From positions 124,001 to 188,000 of the forward strand of contig CAWFPL010000004.1 in NCBI GenBank assembly GCA_963817785.1: a stretch of DNA of 64,000 nt. The letters run 5' to 3'. The stretch comes from JAKALD01 sp963817785 (GTDB taxonomy: Bacteria > Pseudomonadota > Gammaproteobacteria > Burkholderiales > SG8-39). The position numbers and the translations under genes were made by a program. Shown here piece after piece: positions 35,156 to 43,332 of the stretch (position 1 is its first letter; each line of letters begins with the position of its first letter). The notes under the pieces are model-generated. The model saw only the letters and a list, made by a program, of their open reading frames with translations, was not told the DNA's origin and ran no database searches.

Positions 35156-35494
35156 ATGGCCCGGAAGCGCATGGTGACGGAGGCGGAACTGGTTGCCCTC
35201 CTTGATGAGCGGGTCCGGGAGTATAAGGGCGACATCACGGAGCTGGAGCGGGCGATCGGGGCGCTGTTTGTGGGGCGTCAGATGGGCTGGAAGATCCTGC
35301 TTCTGGTTCACGACCGCAAGACGATCAAGCGGTACGAGGAAACACTGGATCTCGAGTTCAAGGAGCCGAACATGCCGGAGGTGGGCAAGTACGCCTACAA
35401 GTCGGTGGCGTGGGCGGCGGTGCAGAAGGTGGCGAGCTTCTGGAAGGCCGTGAAGGGCGAGTATGGGGGCGTGAAAAGCGTCCAGGCGAAGTAG
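35156..35494 (+). CDS. Uncharacterised small protein of the second Rep module
   Basis: 112 residues from ATG 35156, seven bases after TGGAGGGA. Helical and basic: LVALLDERVREYKGDITEL, LLLVHDRKTIKRYEETLDLEF, ending in a Lys-rich tail. No motif recognised. It precedes Rep 2 by 63 bp in the position the zinc-finger gene holds before Rep 1, though the two are not similar. Confidence 0.5.
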   Translation: MARKRMVTEAELVALLDERVREYKGDITELERAIGALFVGRQMGWKILLLVHDRKTIKRYEETLDLEFKEPNMPEVGKYAYKSVAWAAVQKVASFWKAVKGEYGGVKSVQAK

Positions 35495-35557
35495 GGTTCT
35501 CCAGGGGCATGAGGGGCGCTTGACACGCCCCACGCGCATCGGTACGCTCTGGGGTGT

Positions 35558-36691
35558 ATGGAACGCCCCACAAACACATCCGCAGACGGCCCTGGCGCTG
35601 AAGACATTTCCGGCGCCTCGGGGTGTCGCCTTGTGCTCTCCGGCATCGACACGGTGGAGTGCGCCTATTACCTGCGGGGCGGTGAGGGGTGCGCCCTCGA
35701 CTTCGAGCGGCTGACGGCGCTTCGTGAGGAGCTGCGGCTGGCGAAGGTGCGCGAGCCTGCGGTGGTCGAGCTGGGCAACGCCTCGTTTCTCCTGCATCCC
35801 TACGGCAGCGCCTCGAGTTATCCGCTCGTCATGAGCAACGCCGAGTATCAAATCCAGTTCGGCGAGTTCAACAATCCCTCGTTCTTCGTGAAGTTCTTGA
35901 GTGAGGCGCTCTGGCGCGAGTCGGCGCTCGGGTTGCATCGGCGGTTCCTCGCCTGGGCGGATTCGGTCGGCCTTGCAGTGATCCGCGACGAAGGGCTTTC
36001 GCGAGTGGATTGGGCGTTTGATTATCACCTTCCGGAGATCGACTTCGACGAGGATTGCTTCGTAAGCCTCTCGGTGAAGGATGCGATTCACCGGGAGGAA
36101 CGCAAACCGCAGACCTTCAGCTTTGGCACCGGGGACGTCGTGCTGCGGGTCTATGACAAGGTGGCCGAGATCGCCCAGCAGAGCGGCAAGACCTGGTTCT
36201 TCCGGCTGTGGGGCCGCTCGGAGGGGGTCTGGCGGATCGAGTTCCAGGTGCGCAAAGCCATCTTGCGCCGATTCGGGGTGCGCACGTTCGGCGACCTCGA
36301 GGAGCGCCAAGGCGACGTGCTGCGCTACCTGGCAGGCGAGCACGACACGCTGCGCGTTCCGAATGGGGATGGCAACCGCTCGCGCTGGCCGTTGCATCCC
36401 CTGTGGGTAAACCTGCAGGAGCGCATTGCCGAGCTGCCGGGCCTTGGCGTGATCCGGGAGATCGATCCCGAGGCTGCGTTGGACGAGCGGCTGACCCGGA
36501 TTGCCATGAGCGTGTATGGCTACTACAAGCGCGTGGCAGCCATGTACGGGCTGCGGCGTGGCAAGGAAGGGGTGACGCGCCAGGAGGCGGCTCAGTACCT
36601 GGAGCTATTTCTCAAGCGGGTGCATGATCCGTTGAGCTGGAAGCTCGACGTCGATAAGCGCGCCAATCAAATGCGGCTCGGGCAATGGTGA
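35558..36691 (+). CDS. Rep-like (Rep_trans-type) replication initiation protein, paralogue 2
   Basis: 377 residues from ATG 35558. Clearly homologous to the protein at 26112 along its whole length, with identical size and the same landmark motifs (GIDTVECAYYL, NAEYQIQFGEFNNPSFF, LSRVDWAFDYHLP, VVLRVYDKVAEIA, NRSRWPLHPLW). The YDK tyrosine and RVD/FDY acidic residues are the likely active-site elements if it is an initiator nuclease. It overlaps the next gene by seven bases. With the recombinase at 37091 it forms a self-contained integrative module; it may give the excised circle limited replication. Confidence 0.65.
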   Translation: MERPTNTSADGPGAEDISGASGCRLVLSGIDTVECAYYLRGGEGCALDFERLTALREELRLAKVREPAVVELGNASFLLHPYGSASSYPLVMSNAEYQIQFGEFNNPSFFVKFLSEALWRESALGLHRRFLAWADSVGLAVIRDEGLSRVDWAFDYHLPEIDFDEDCFVSLSVKDAIHREERKPQTFSFGTGDVVLRVYDKVAEIAQQSGKTWFFRLWGRSEGVWRIEFQVRKAILRRFGVRTFGDLEERQGDVLRYLAGEHDTLRVPNGDGNRSRWPLHPLWVNLQERIAELPGLGVIREIDPEAALDERLTRIAMSVYGYYKRVAAMYGLRRGKEGVTRQEAAQYLELFLKRVHDPLSWKLDVDKRANQMRLGQW

Positions 36692-36879
36692 TTCTGCACA
36701 CGGTGTCGGAGCTGCTCGGGGTGCGCCTGAAGCGTGTGCTGGATGCGGCGGCGCTCGCGCTACCGCCCGAGCAGTTCTTGCGCTATCGCAGGATCGTATT
36801 GGATGAATTTGGACGGCGTGGGTTGTTGAAAGACCTGGAGCGGGAGTTTGGAAATCTGGATCGGCATGGCAAGGGCTGA
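36685..36879 (+). CDS. Small helical protein of the second Rep module
   Basis: 64 residues from ATG 36685, overlapping the Rep stop. Sequence: ILHTVSELLGVRLKRVLDAA, then LPPEQFLRYRRIVLDEFGRRG and a basic end. Looks like a compact helical DNA-binding or accessory factor; no family recognised. Same arrangement as the short frame behind Rep 1. Confidence 0.5.
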   Translation: MVILHTVSELLGVRLKRVLDAAALALPPEQFLRYRRIVLDEFGRRGLLKDLEREFGNLDRHGKG

Positions 36880-36911
36880 CACATACTGCAAAGAAAGGGG
36901 GTTGACCATGC

Positions 36912-37085
36912 ATGCTCGAAATCGATCTGGACCGCTTCACGCTCGCGATGGATTACATCGAGGGGGTTAGCGACCGGGCGGTAACGGTGGGTGAGCTGGC
37001 GCTCATCTACTCGGTGCTGCCGGAGCTGATGCTTGAGCTGATGTCGCCGGAAGGCCTCGTGCTGACGGCAAGCGATAAGGAGTAA
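36912..37085 (+). CDS. Small acidic protein before the recombinase
   Basis: 57 residues from ATG 36912. Acidic and helical (LEIDLDRFTLAMDYIEGV, VGELALIYSVLPELMLELM), ending TASDKE. The stop is five bases before the recombinase ATG, and its 3' end carries the recombinase ribosome binding site (AGGAG). Excisionase-like small partners often occupy this position, but basic residues are too few for a typical Xis. Confidence 0.5.
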   Translation: MLEIDLDRFTLAMDYIEGVSDRAVTVGELALIYSVLPELMLELMSPEGLVLTASDKE

Positions 37086-37090
37086 GCAAA

Positions 37091-38680
37091 ATGGCGGTGG
37101 CGCTCTACGCTCGGGTTTCCACGACGAAGCAGGCCGAAAAGGACTTGTCCATCCCGGACCAGCTGCGGCAGATGCGGGAATGGTGCAAGGGCCAGGGCCT
37201 TGCGGTCGCCATGGAGTACGTCGAGCCGGGCGCCTCCGCCACCGATGATAGGCGGCCGGTGTTCCAGCAGATGATTGCGGACGCGACGCTCGATCCGTCT
37301 CCCTACGAGGCGATCATCGTTCACAGTCGCTCGCGGTTCTTTCGGGATCTGTTCCAGTTCCTGAGCTACGAGCGCACGCTCGAGCGCTCGGGCATCAAGG
37401 TGGTGTCGATCACGCAGCAAACGAGTGATGATCCCGCCGGCGAGATGGCCCGGACGATCTTTAGCCTGTTCGATGAGTACCAGAGCAAGGAGAATGGCAA
37501 GCACACGCTGCGGGCGATGAAGGAGAATGCCCGGCAGGGCTACTTCAACGGCTCCCGCCCGCCCTTCGGCTACAAGGCGGTGGAGACCGAAGCCACTGGG
37601 CGCAAGGGCAAGAAGAAGCGCCTGGAGATCGATCCCGCCGAGGCTGCCATCGTGCGCCGGGTCTTCGGGCTATATCTGGACGGTCACAGGGGCGTGCCGC
37701 TCGGGGAGAAGGGCATAGCGGCGATTCTCAACGACCAGGGCATCACTCTGCGGGGTCAGAAGTGGACCCGCGGCAAGGTGCACAACCTCCTTGCCAATCG
37801 CACCTATTGCGGCGAGTACGTGTTCAACCGGAAGAGCAACAAGACGGGCGAGGCGAAGGCCGAAACGGAGTGGGTCCGGGTGGCGGTGGAGCCGATCATC
37901 GACGGCGGCACCTTTGGCGGGGCGCAGTGCCGCCGTGCGGCGCGCGCACCGGCGAAGGTGCCGCCGCGCCTGGTGAGCTCTCCCACGCTGCTAACGGGCC
38001 TGCTCAAATGCGGGCATTGCGGGGCCGGGATGACGCTCGCCACGGGCAAAGGCGGGCGGTATCGCTACTACAAGTGCCAGAGCCGCATTGCTAAGGGCAA
38101 CGGCCAATGTCCGAGCGGGAATATCCCGATGGAGAAGCTCGACGAGCTGGTGTTGCGCTCCCTTGCCGAGAAGGTCTTCACGCCCGAGCGGGTGAAGGCG
38201 ATGCTTGCGGGGGCGCGGGAGCGCATGCGGCGTGCGCACTCGGACCAGGATGCGCAGGTCAAGACGCTGAGCAAGGAGCTGAACGAGCTGAAGGCACGCA
38301 GCGACCGGCTCTTCGAGGCCGTGGAGTCGGGACACCTTCCGCTCGACACGGCGCTTCAGCAGCGGGCTCACAAGCTGCAAGCGCGTCGGCAGGAGTTGCT
38401 CCTTGAGATCGCGGGGCTGAAGCGCCAGACGGAAACGCCCTTGAAAGCGCTCAAGGCGGACCAGGCCGAGGCCTTCGCGCGCGCTCTCAAATCGAGGCTC
38501 GGTGCGAACCGTCCCTTTGCCAAGCAATACCTGCGGCTACTCGTCTCGGAAATCCGCGTTGCGGACCGGGCGCTAGAGATGCGCGGGAGCTATGCGGCGC
38601 TTGCGCACGCGGTGGCGGCAAAGAAACCGGGCACGCTGGCGGGCGTGCCCAGTTTTGCATCCAGTTGGCTCCCCGAGTAG
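37091..38680 (+). CDS. Large serine recombinase
   Basis: 529 residues. Domains in order: resolvase catalytic domain (ALYARVSTTKQ, nucleophile Ser10; IIVHSRSRFFRD with the catalytic arginines; QQTSDDPAGEM), the recombinase domain (RPPFGYKAV..., LEIDPAEAAIVRRVFGLYLDG, WTRGKVHNLLANRTYCGEY), a zinc ribbon (LLKCGHCGAGMTL...YYKCQSR..GQCPSG, about 305-345) and a C-terminal coiled coil (about 390-450) typical of integrases that control directionality through it. It probably integrates and excises the Rep module. The stop codon lies inside a tRNA-like sequence, so its attachment site may be at the gene's own 3' end. Confidence 0.92.
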   Translation: MAVALYARVSTTKQAEKDLSIPDQLRQMREWCKGQGLAVAMEYVEPGASATDDRRPVFQQMIADATLDPSPYEAIIVHSRSRFFRDLFQFLSYERTLERSGIKVVSITQQTSDDPAGEMARTIFSLFDEYQSKENGKHTLRAMKENARQGYFNGSRPPFGYKAVETEATGRKGKKKRLEIDPAEAAIVRRVFGLYLDGHRGVPLGEKGIAAILNDQGITLRGQKWTRGKVHNLLANRTYCGEYVFNRKSNKTGEAKAETEWVRVAVEPIIDGGTFGGAQCRRAARAPAKVPPRLVSSPTLLTGLLKCGHCGAGMTLATGKGGRYRYYKCQSRIAKGNGQCPSGNIPMEKLDELVLRSLAEKVFTPERVKAMLAGARERMRRAHSDQDAQVKTLSKELNELKARSDRLFEAVESGHLPLDTALQQRAHKLQARRQELLLEIAGLKRQTETPLKALKADQAEAFARALKSRLGANRPFAKQYLRLLVSEIRVADRALEMRGSYAALAHAVAAKKPGTLAGVPSFASSWLPE

Positions 38681-38750
38681 GGCTCGAACTACGGCCTGCG
38701 GAGTGGCTCTCCGTACAGGCCATGCCCGGAGGCCTGTGCACTACCGGGGA
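38666..38750 (-). other. tRNA-like cloverleaf overlapping the recombinase 3' end
   Basis: Read on the minus strand, 38750 to 38666 begins TCCCCGG and ends TCGGGGA-GCCA: a 7-bp acceptor-like stem with one mismatch and a CCA end. Between them are three hairpins: ACAGGCC/GGCCTGT (9-nt loop), CGGAG/CTCCG (5-nt loop) and GTAG/CTAC with loop TTCGAGCC, like a T arm. No normal 7-nt anticodon loop can be drawn, so it is not a functional tRNA of known type. It is more likely the 3' end of a tRNA-derived attachment site fused to element DNA, or a decayed tRNA. Confidence 0.45.
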
Positions 38751-39138
38751 AATAGATCCCGGACGGCGAAGCGCACTTCGGGTAGCGCGGCTGCGCTAAC
38801 GATCTCCTCGCCAGTCGCAGTGAAGGTCGTCTTGTAGCTATCGGCGAGCGGATCGCGATAGACGAGAACGGCGCGTTTGGGCAGGTCGACCACCCAAACC
38901 TCCGGGATGCCGGTTCGGGCGTAGAGCGGAACCTTCGTATCAAGGTCGAAGGTGAGGGTGGTGTCGGCGACTTCGACGACCAGCAGAAGTGGCCCCGTTT
39001 GTTTGAACAACTTTCCCCGATTTATAAGTGGACTCCGGGCGGTTCGCGAACGGTGCAGAGTTGTCCACGGCGGCGGTCGGCGCTTGCGACGAACCGACCG
39101 ACGCGGTGGACAACTCGGGGCACACCGAGGATGTCATC

Positions 39139-39969
39139 TTACGCGGCCTGCTTCAGCTGCGGCAGCGCCGTGAGATACTTTTCGTTCGGCGTGAGCCGCT
39201 CGAGACTGGAATGACCGCGCTGCGCGTTGTACCAGTCCAGATACTCGGCGATGTCGCTGCGCGCCGCGCTCACGCCGTCGTAGGCCTTCAGGTACACCCG
39301 TTCGTACTTCACGCTGCGCCACAAGCGCTCGACGAACACGTTGTCCCGCCAGGCGCCACGCCCGTCCATGGACAGCTTGCAACCCTTGGCCAGCACGACG
39401 CTGGTGAACTCCTCGGCCGTGAACTGGCTGCCCTGGTCGGTATTGACGATCTCGGGCACACCGTACCGGGCAAAGGCCTGCTCGATGACCTCCTTGGCGT
39501 GAATCGCTTCCAGCGTGATCGCCACCCTGTGCGCGAGGACCTTGCGGCTGGCCACATCCACCACGGCGGTGAGGTAGACGAAACCGCGCGCCATGGGAAT
39601 GTAGGTCGTATCGAGCGCCCAGACCTGGTTGGAGCGGGTGATCGCCAGCTTGCGCAGCAGGTAGGGGTAGATCTTGTGGCCCGGTGCCGCCTTGCTCGTG
39701 CCCGGCTGCGGCGCCAGCGCTTCGATGCCCATGCGAAGCATCAGCGTTCTGATGTGACGCCGTCCGGCGCGGATGCCCTGCCGGGCCAATTGATCGCGCA
39801 GCATGCGCGCCCCCATGAAGGGGTGTTCCAGATGCAGCTCGTCGAGTCTGCGCATGAGCGCCAGATCGGCTGGGCTGACCGGCCGGGGCAGGTAGGACAC
39901 CGTCCCGCGGCTAATGCCCAGCAGCTCGGCCTGGCGGGTAATGCTCAATTCGTGCTCACGGTCGATCAT
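39139..39969 (-). CDS. IS3-family transposase OrfB (DDE), second IS type
   Basis: 276 residues. DDE residues in ALDTTYIPM (Asp), [13 protein letters not shown] (Asp) and [15 protein letters not shown] (Glu); ends [15 protein letters not shown]. Similar in plan to the transposase at 6692 but clearly a different element. Start overlaps the orfA stop (ATGA). Confidence 0.92.
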   Translation of the reverse strand: MIDREHELSITRQAELLGISRGTVSYLPRPVSPADLALMRRLDELHLEHPFMGARMLRDQLARQGIRAGRRHIRTLMLRMGIEALAPQPGTSKAAPGHKIYPYLLRKLAITRSNQVWALDTTYIPMARGFVYLTAVVDVASRKVLAHRVAITLEAIHAKEVIEQAFARYGVPEIVNTDQGSQFTAEEFTSVVLAKGCKLSMDGRGAWRDNVFVERLWRSVKYERVYLKAYDGVSAARSDIAEYLDWYNAQRGHSSLERLTPNEKYLTALPQLKQAA

Positions 39970-40280
39970 GGCTTTGCGCTCAGCAATCCCGCTTTGGTGA
40001 GCGCGCCTTCCAAAAAATCGTTCTCCAGCGCCAGTTGGCCGATCTTGGCGTGCAGCGGCGCCAGGTTCACCGGCTCCGGCCGTGCGCCGGTGTCAAAGAT
40101 CTCAGCCGCGCGCTCCAGCAGTTGCCGCTTCCATTCCGTGATCTGGTTCGGATGCAGTTCAAACTCTGCGCACAGCTCGGCCATGGTGCGGTCTTCTCGC
40201 AAAGCGGCCAGCGCCACCCGCGCCTTGAAGACTGCGGTATGCGTGCGGCGGCTGCGCCGCCCCGATGCCTTCTTCTTCAT
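39966..40280 (-). CDS. IS3-family OrfA, second IS type
   Basis: 104 residues. HTH region [36 protein letters not shown] and a zipper-like [19 protein letters not shown], as in OrfA proteins of IS3 elements. Overlaps orfB by four bases. Confidence 0.9.
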   Translation of the reverse strand: MKKKASGRRSRRTHTAVFKARVALAALREDRTMAELCAEFELHPNQITEWKRQLLERAAEIFDTGARPEPVNLAPLHAKIGQLALENDFLEGALTKAGLLSAKP

Positions 40281-40887
40281 CAGAAACTCCTCATTGCCAG
40301 AACCGCTTCCGGTCCGGCTCTAAACCCAGAGTTTCCACTTATACCGCTGTTCAGATTTCCGGGACCACTTCTAGCAGCACGTCGGCGGCCGTGGGGTGGG
40401 CGTGCGAGTACATATCGTCGCGTGGCTTGAGCAGTGCGAGATCGGGCTGAGGAACCGATCGTTCGCCGAGGGTAATCGGGTCTTGTACTGAGACGATAGC
40501 CTTGCCACCGACCAGACGCCCCAAGATCCGGTTAAGAGTCTTCACCGCGCCGGCATGCGCGCTTCCGATCGGTGCCATCTCGACGATCTCCCCATCGATC
40601 AGTTCCAGGCGTGCCTCGGGCGCAAACACGCCCGCCTCGCCCATGCGCAGGTACTCCTGGGCGCTGACCGCGTGACGCTTCGGGTGATCGAGAACCGCGC
40701 TCATCGTGGCAAACAGCATACCTATGAACGGCGGGCTCTGCCTGATCTGATCGGGGGGCGGTAGGTGGGAAGTGCGCGAAAGAGCCCCTCAAAAAGCCAA
40801 GCTTTCGAGGCGCCGGCGCCGATCGGCTCAAGTAGGCTCGCTTCACTGCCGGGGGATAGCTCCCCCCGGGCGAGGATTTCACGTTTG

Positions 40888-40928
40888 CCGGCCGGAGCTG
40901 GTATCGAAAATCGGGCCAAGGAGGCCCG
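40888..40928 (+). promoter_or_regulatory. Two-hairpin leader motif, copy 1 (before 41099)
   Basis: Hairpin 1 CCGGC(4 nt)GCTGG with one G-T pair, linker t-ATCGA-aaat, hairpin 2 CGGGCC(AAGGA)GGCCCG. Lies 170 bp upstream of the RDF-like start, in the 379-bp region after the Uma2 gene, which holds no gene. One of eight copies with the same layout in front of transcription units. Confidence 0.65.
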
Positions 40929-41098
40929 TCACGTCGCGCCGCCGTGCGCGCGAAGCATGCCGATCGCACCCGCATGGGCCGATCGGGCTGCCTGGAACGG
41001 CGAGACGGACGCATTCGAATTGCCGGTCGCGCAACGCCTGTGAGTACGGGGCTCGTACCCTATCTACGATGCAACACAACACAAAAGGAGTATCCAAG

Positions 41099-42592
41099 GT
41101 GGCCTTACCTTCCGTGCTGATGGGAAAGCGCGAGCTTTCACCGAGAGTCAGCGGAAAGATCCGCCCGGGCATCATGGTTCTCACGAAGGCCGGGCAAGCG
41201 AACAAGGAAGCAGCGAAGCTCTATGACGAGGGCGTCGCCGCGGGCCTGTCCTTCGAGGTGATCAACGAGAAGATCTCCAAGGGCTGCGGCGCGGGACTCC
41301 TGCGTCCCATCAACACCGCGTACTTCACGGTGCGCGGGGCGGACTTCGCGATCCCGGAGATCGCGACGCTCATCCTCGATCGGTTCGCCGAAGTGCGCGA
41401 GGACGGCGTGCGGCGGCTGTACCGCTTTCCCGTCGTCTTCGGCTCGGACGAGCTCGCGCGCATCATGGACTTCCGATTCCAATGCTTCACGGCATCGGGC
41501 CTTAAGTTCTGGTCCGCGGAGTCCGAGGACGGCATGGAGCGCGTCTGCCGCATGTTCGCCCCGCTCAAGCTCGACGAAAAGACGCGCCGCGCCGTGAGAA
41601 TGCCAAGCGGGCGCGAGGTCATTGCGCGCGAGGACAATGCCGGCCGGTGCGTGCCGCCGGACTGCCCCGAGTTCCAGGCCGGGCAGTGCAAGATGCGCGG
41701 GCGACTGCTTTTCTACATCCCGGGTATTGCGGGCGCGGGTCTGATCGAAGTGCCCACCGGCAGCAAGAACTTCGGATTCGAATCCGAGGCGAGGCTGAAG
41801 GACCTGCTTCGCCTCGCGGGCACGCTCCCCACGCTGGTGGACGGTGAGCCCGTCCTGTGGCTCACCAAGCGCCTTCATCGCGACATCCCGATGATCGATT
41901 ACGAGAAGGGCAGAACCGCCCGGACCGACCAGTGGATCATCGAGATCGAGGCCGACATCGATATGAGCCGCGTGCGCGCCGCGCAAAGCCCGCTCAGAAT
42001 CGCCGCCCAAGCGCGAAGCGCCGTAGCCGCACTGGCGGGGCCCGGCGCGCCGACCCTCCCCGCCGCGCCAGCAGCGGCCGCCGCGCCGCCACAGCGAGCC
42101 CCGGGGACGCCGGCGCCGCAGGCCTCGGGCGCAGCCCATTCCCCGGCTGGCTCGAGCACGCCGAAACCCGCACCGGGCCCCGCGCGCGAAGAGCGAACCG
42201 AGCCCCGTGCGGGCGGTGGCTCGCCAGCGGTCAAAGAGCTGCGACGCGAGACGAACGAGCTCCTACAGGCGCTGCGGTTCAATCCCCAGCGCTACGCTGC
42301 GCACGCCGCATCGAAATGGGGCGAGCGCTGGTCGAGGACCGAGGAACACCTGAAGCTCGCCATCGAGGAGCTCAAGGCGCTCGAGCCCGCCCTCGCGAAT
42401 GTCAGGACCTCGTTGCAGGGACTGGGCCTCGAGTGGGCAGCGTTCGACGCCTACGCGAGCTCGAGCTACTCGGTCAATTGGCTCTTTGGCCGCGAGACGC
42501 TCGGCGACGTGGAGCAGGAACTCATGAACGCGTTCAAGGATCGCGAGAACTACGTCGCCGCGGTGACGAGTCTCGTCTCCGAGGCGGCCTAG
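41099..42592 (+). CDS. Recombination-directionality-factor-like (gp3-like) zinc-binding protein
   Basis: 497 residues from GTG 41099, eight bases after AAAGGAG; an in-frame ATG at 41069 lacks a ribosome binding site. The first ~320 residues resemble the gp3-like RDF family and the ICE proteins usually called hydrolase or metal-binding protein: GKIRPGIMVLTKAG, RPINTAYFTVRGADFAIPEIA, RFPVVFGSDE, a cysteine set C-x4-C-x7-C (RCVPPDCPEFQAGQCKMRG) preceding LLFYIPGIAGAGLIEVPTGS, and EPVLWLTKRLH. An Ala/Pro-rich linker (about 325-380) and a C-terminal helical domain follow. RDFs switch serine integrases from integration to excision; a DNA-metabolism role in transfer is the alternative. Ends at a clear terminator. 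Confidence 0.6.
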   Translation: MALPSVLMGKRELSPRVSGKIRPGIMVLTKAGQANKEAAKLYDEGVAAGLSFEVINEKISKGCGAGLLRPINTAYFTVRGADFAIPEIATLILDRFAEVREDGVRRLYRFPVVFGSDELARIMDFRFQCFTASGLKFWSAESEDGMERVCRMFAPLKLDEKTRRAVRMPSGREVIAREDNAGRCVPPDCPEFQAGQCKMRGRLLFYIPGIAGAGLIEVPTGSKNFGFESEARLKDLLRLAGTLPTLVDGEPVLWLTKRLHRDIPMIDYEKGRTARTDQWIIEIEADIDMSRVRAAQSPLRIAAQARSAVAALAGPGAPTLPAAPAAAAAPPQRAPGTPAPQASGAAHSPAGSSTPKPAPGPAREERTEPRAGGGSPAVKELRRETNELLQALRFNPQRYAAHAASKWGERWSRTEEHLKLAIEELKALEPALANVRTSLQGLGLEWAAFDAYASSSYSVNWLFGRETLGDVEQELMNAFKDRENYVAAVTSLVSEAA

Positions 42593-42626
42593 GCGTCGGA
42601 GGCGGGCTGCGGCCCGTCGCCTTGAG

Positions 42627-42652
42627 CCTTCCGCGCGAGCGGAGGGCTTTTT
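42627..42652 (+). terminator. Rho-independent terminator after the RDF-like gene
   Basis: Stem CCTTCCGC/GCGGAGGG (8 bp, one G-T pair) with loop GCGA, followed by CTTTTT. Located 35 bp after the stop at 42592. Confidence 0.75.
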
Positions 42653-42861
42653 CGGACGCCTTGGCGACAGGGCGCCCGGCAAAGCCTTTGGCAGCGCGTT
42701 TTCTTAGGCGCCGGAGATTTTTCGGTCTCGATCGGCACGGCACAAGTCGCACACGCCAAGACGTTCCGGCTCAGCCGGGCGTCGGCCCCATTCAACCCTC
42801 GCGGGTACGCCGTGCCCGCAAGGGGGTGGCTCCGCGAGTTTCTATCGTGGAGCACATCGCA

Positions 42862-43257
42862 ATGAAAATCTCAGCCGCCTTACTCGCGACGGATGTGAAC
42901 GCGTATTCAGCACAAGGGTGCGAAACAAAGCGCGCCTTTCACGCAGCCGGGCGTCGGTTTCTCAACGAGCTCGCCCGGGAGCTTCAGCTGCCAATCGGCA
43001 GCTTCGAAGTGCACTCGAACCCGGCGGGCATCGCCGTCTCCGGCGACCAAACCCTGCACGGCGAGCACTTGTACGTCCAGCTCTGCGAAAGCCCCGTGTG
43101 CGGCCTCGGCGTCTCGGCCCTGTACCGCAGCCGCAATGGCCGTCACGACTACACCGGGGGCGCGAACCACTTCGTTCGTATGGAGGAGCTTCGCGAACCC
43201 GGGCGGCTACAGCGTTGGCTGGACGAGCTTCGCGACCTGAACGCGCGGCGCGGCTGA
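42862..43257 (+). CDS. Uncharacterised backbone protein
   Basis: 131 residues from ATG 42862 (GGAG eleven bases upstream). Soluble, with FHAAGRRFLNELARELQL, then a beta-rich middle (EVHSNPAGIAVSGDQTLHGEHLYVQL) and CGLGVSALYRSRNGRHDYTGG and a helical end. The stretch LYRSRNGRHDYTGGANHF recalls small conserved proteins of ICEs and large plasmids. No enzymatic motif. Upstream at about 42766-42822 lies a divergent version of the two-hairpin leader. Confidence 0.55.
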   Translation: MKISAALLATDVNAYSAQGCETKRAFHAAGRRFLNELARELQLPIGSFEVHSNPAGIAVSGDQTLHGEHLYVQLCESPVCGLGVSALYRSRNGRHDYTGGANHFVRMEELREPGRLQRWLDELRDLNARRG

Positions 43258-43332
43258 GCCGAGGCGATTCCAAGGCAAAGGACGCGCGCGCCGCGAAAGA
43301 CGTGGCGCGCGCAAGTTTCCACAGGAGAAAAC

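Larger units (their letters stand above)
38985..40372 (-). mobile_element. Second type of IS3-family insertion sequence
   Basis: 1388 bp, related to but distinct from the copies at 6557 and 18516. Inverted ends AGAAGTGGCCCCG (left) and AGAAGTGGTCCCG (right, read inward), with a further subterminal match ATAAGTGGA in both. Target duplication AGC at 38982-38984 and 40373-40375. Carries orfA and orfB on the minus strand. Confidence 0.88.
38741..40719 (-). pseudogene. Uma2-family (DUF820) putative endonuclease, split by IS3-family insertion
   Basis: The 5' half (40719 to 40373) encodes HAVSAQEYLRMGEAGVF, RLELIDGEIVEMAPIGSAH and PDLALLKPRDDMY. The 3' half (38984 to 38741) encodes VVEVADTTLTFDLDTKVPLYARTGIPEVWVVDL. 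Both are diagnostic of Uma2-family proteins with a PD-(D/E)xK-like core (E-V-A-D-T..D..K). Removing 1388 bp of IS and one 3-bp duplicate leaves 588 nt, 195 residues plus stop, joined in frame as ADVLLVVEVADTT. The family is common in multicopy genomic sets, and its function is not settled. Confidence 0.78.

Noticed and set aside
38666..38750. Functional tRNA gene
   Set aside because: Acceptor and T-arm-like parts are present, but no 7-nt anticodon loop or normal D arm can be drawn, so it is listed as tRNA-like only.
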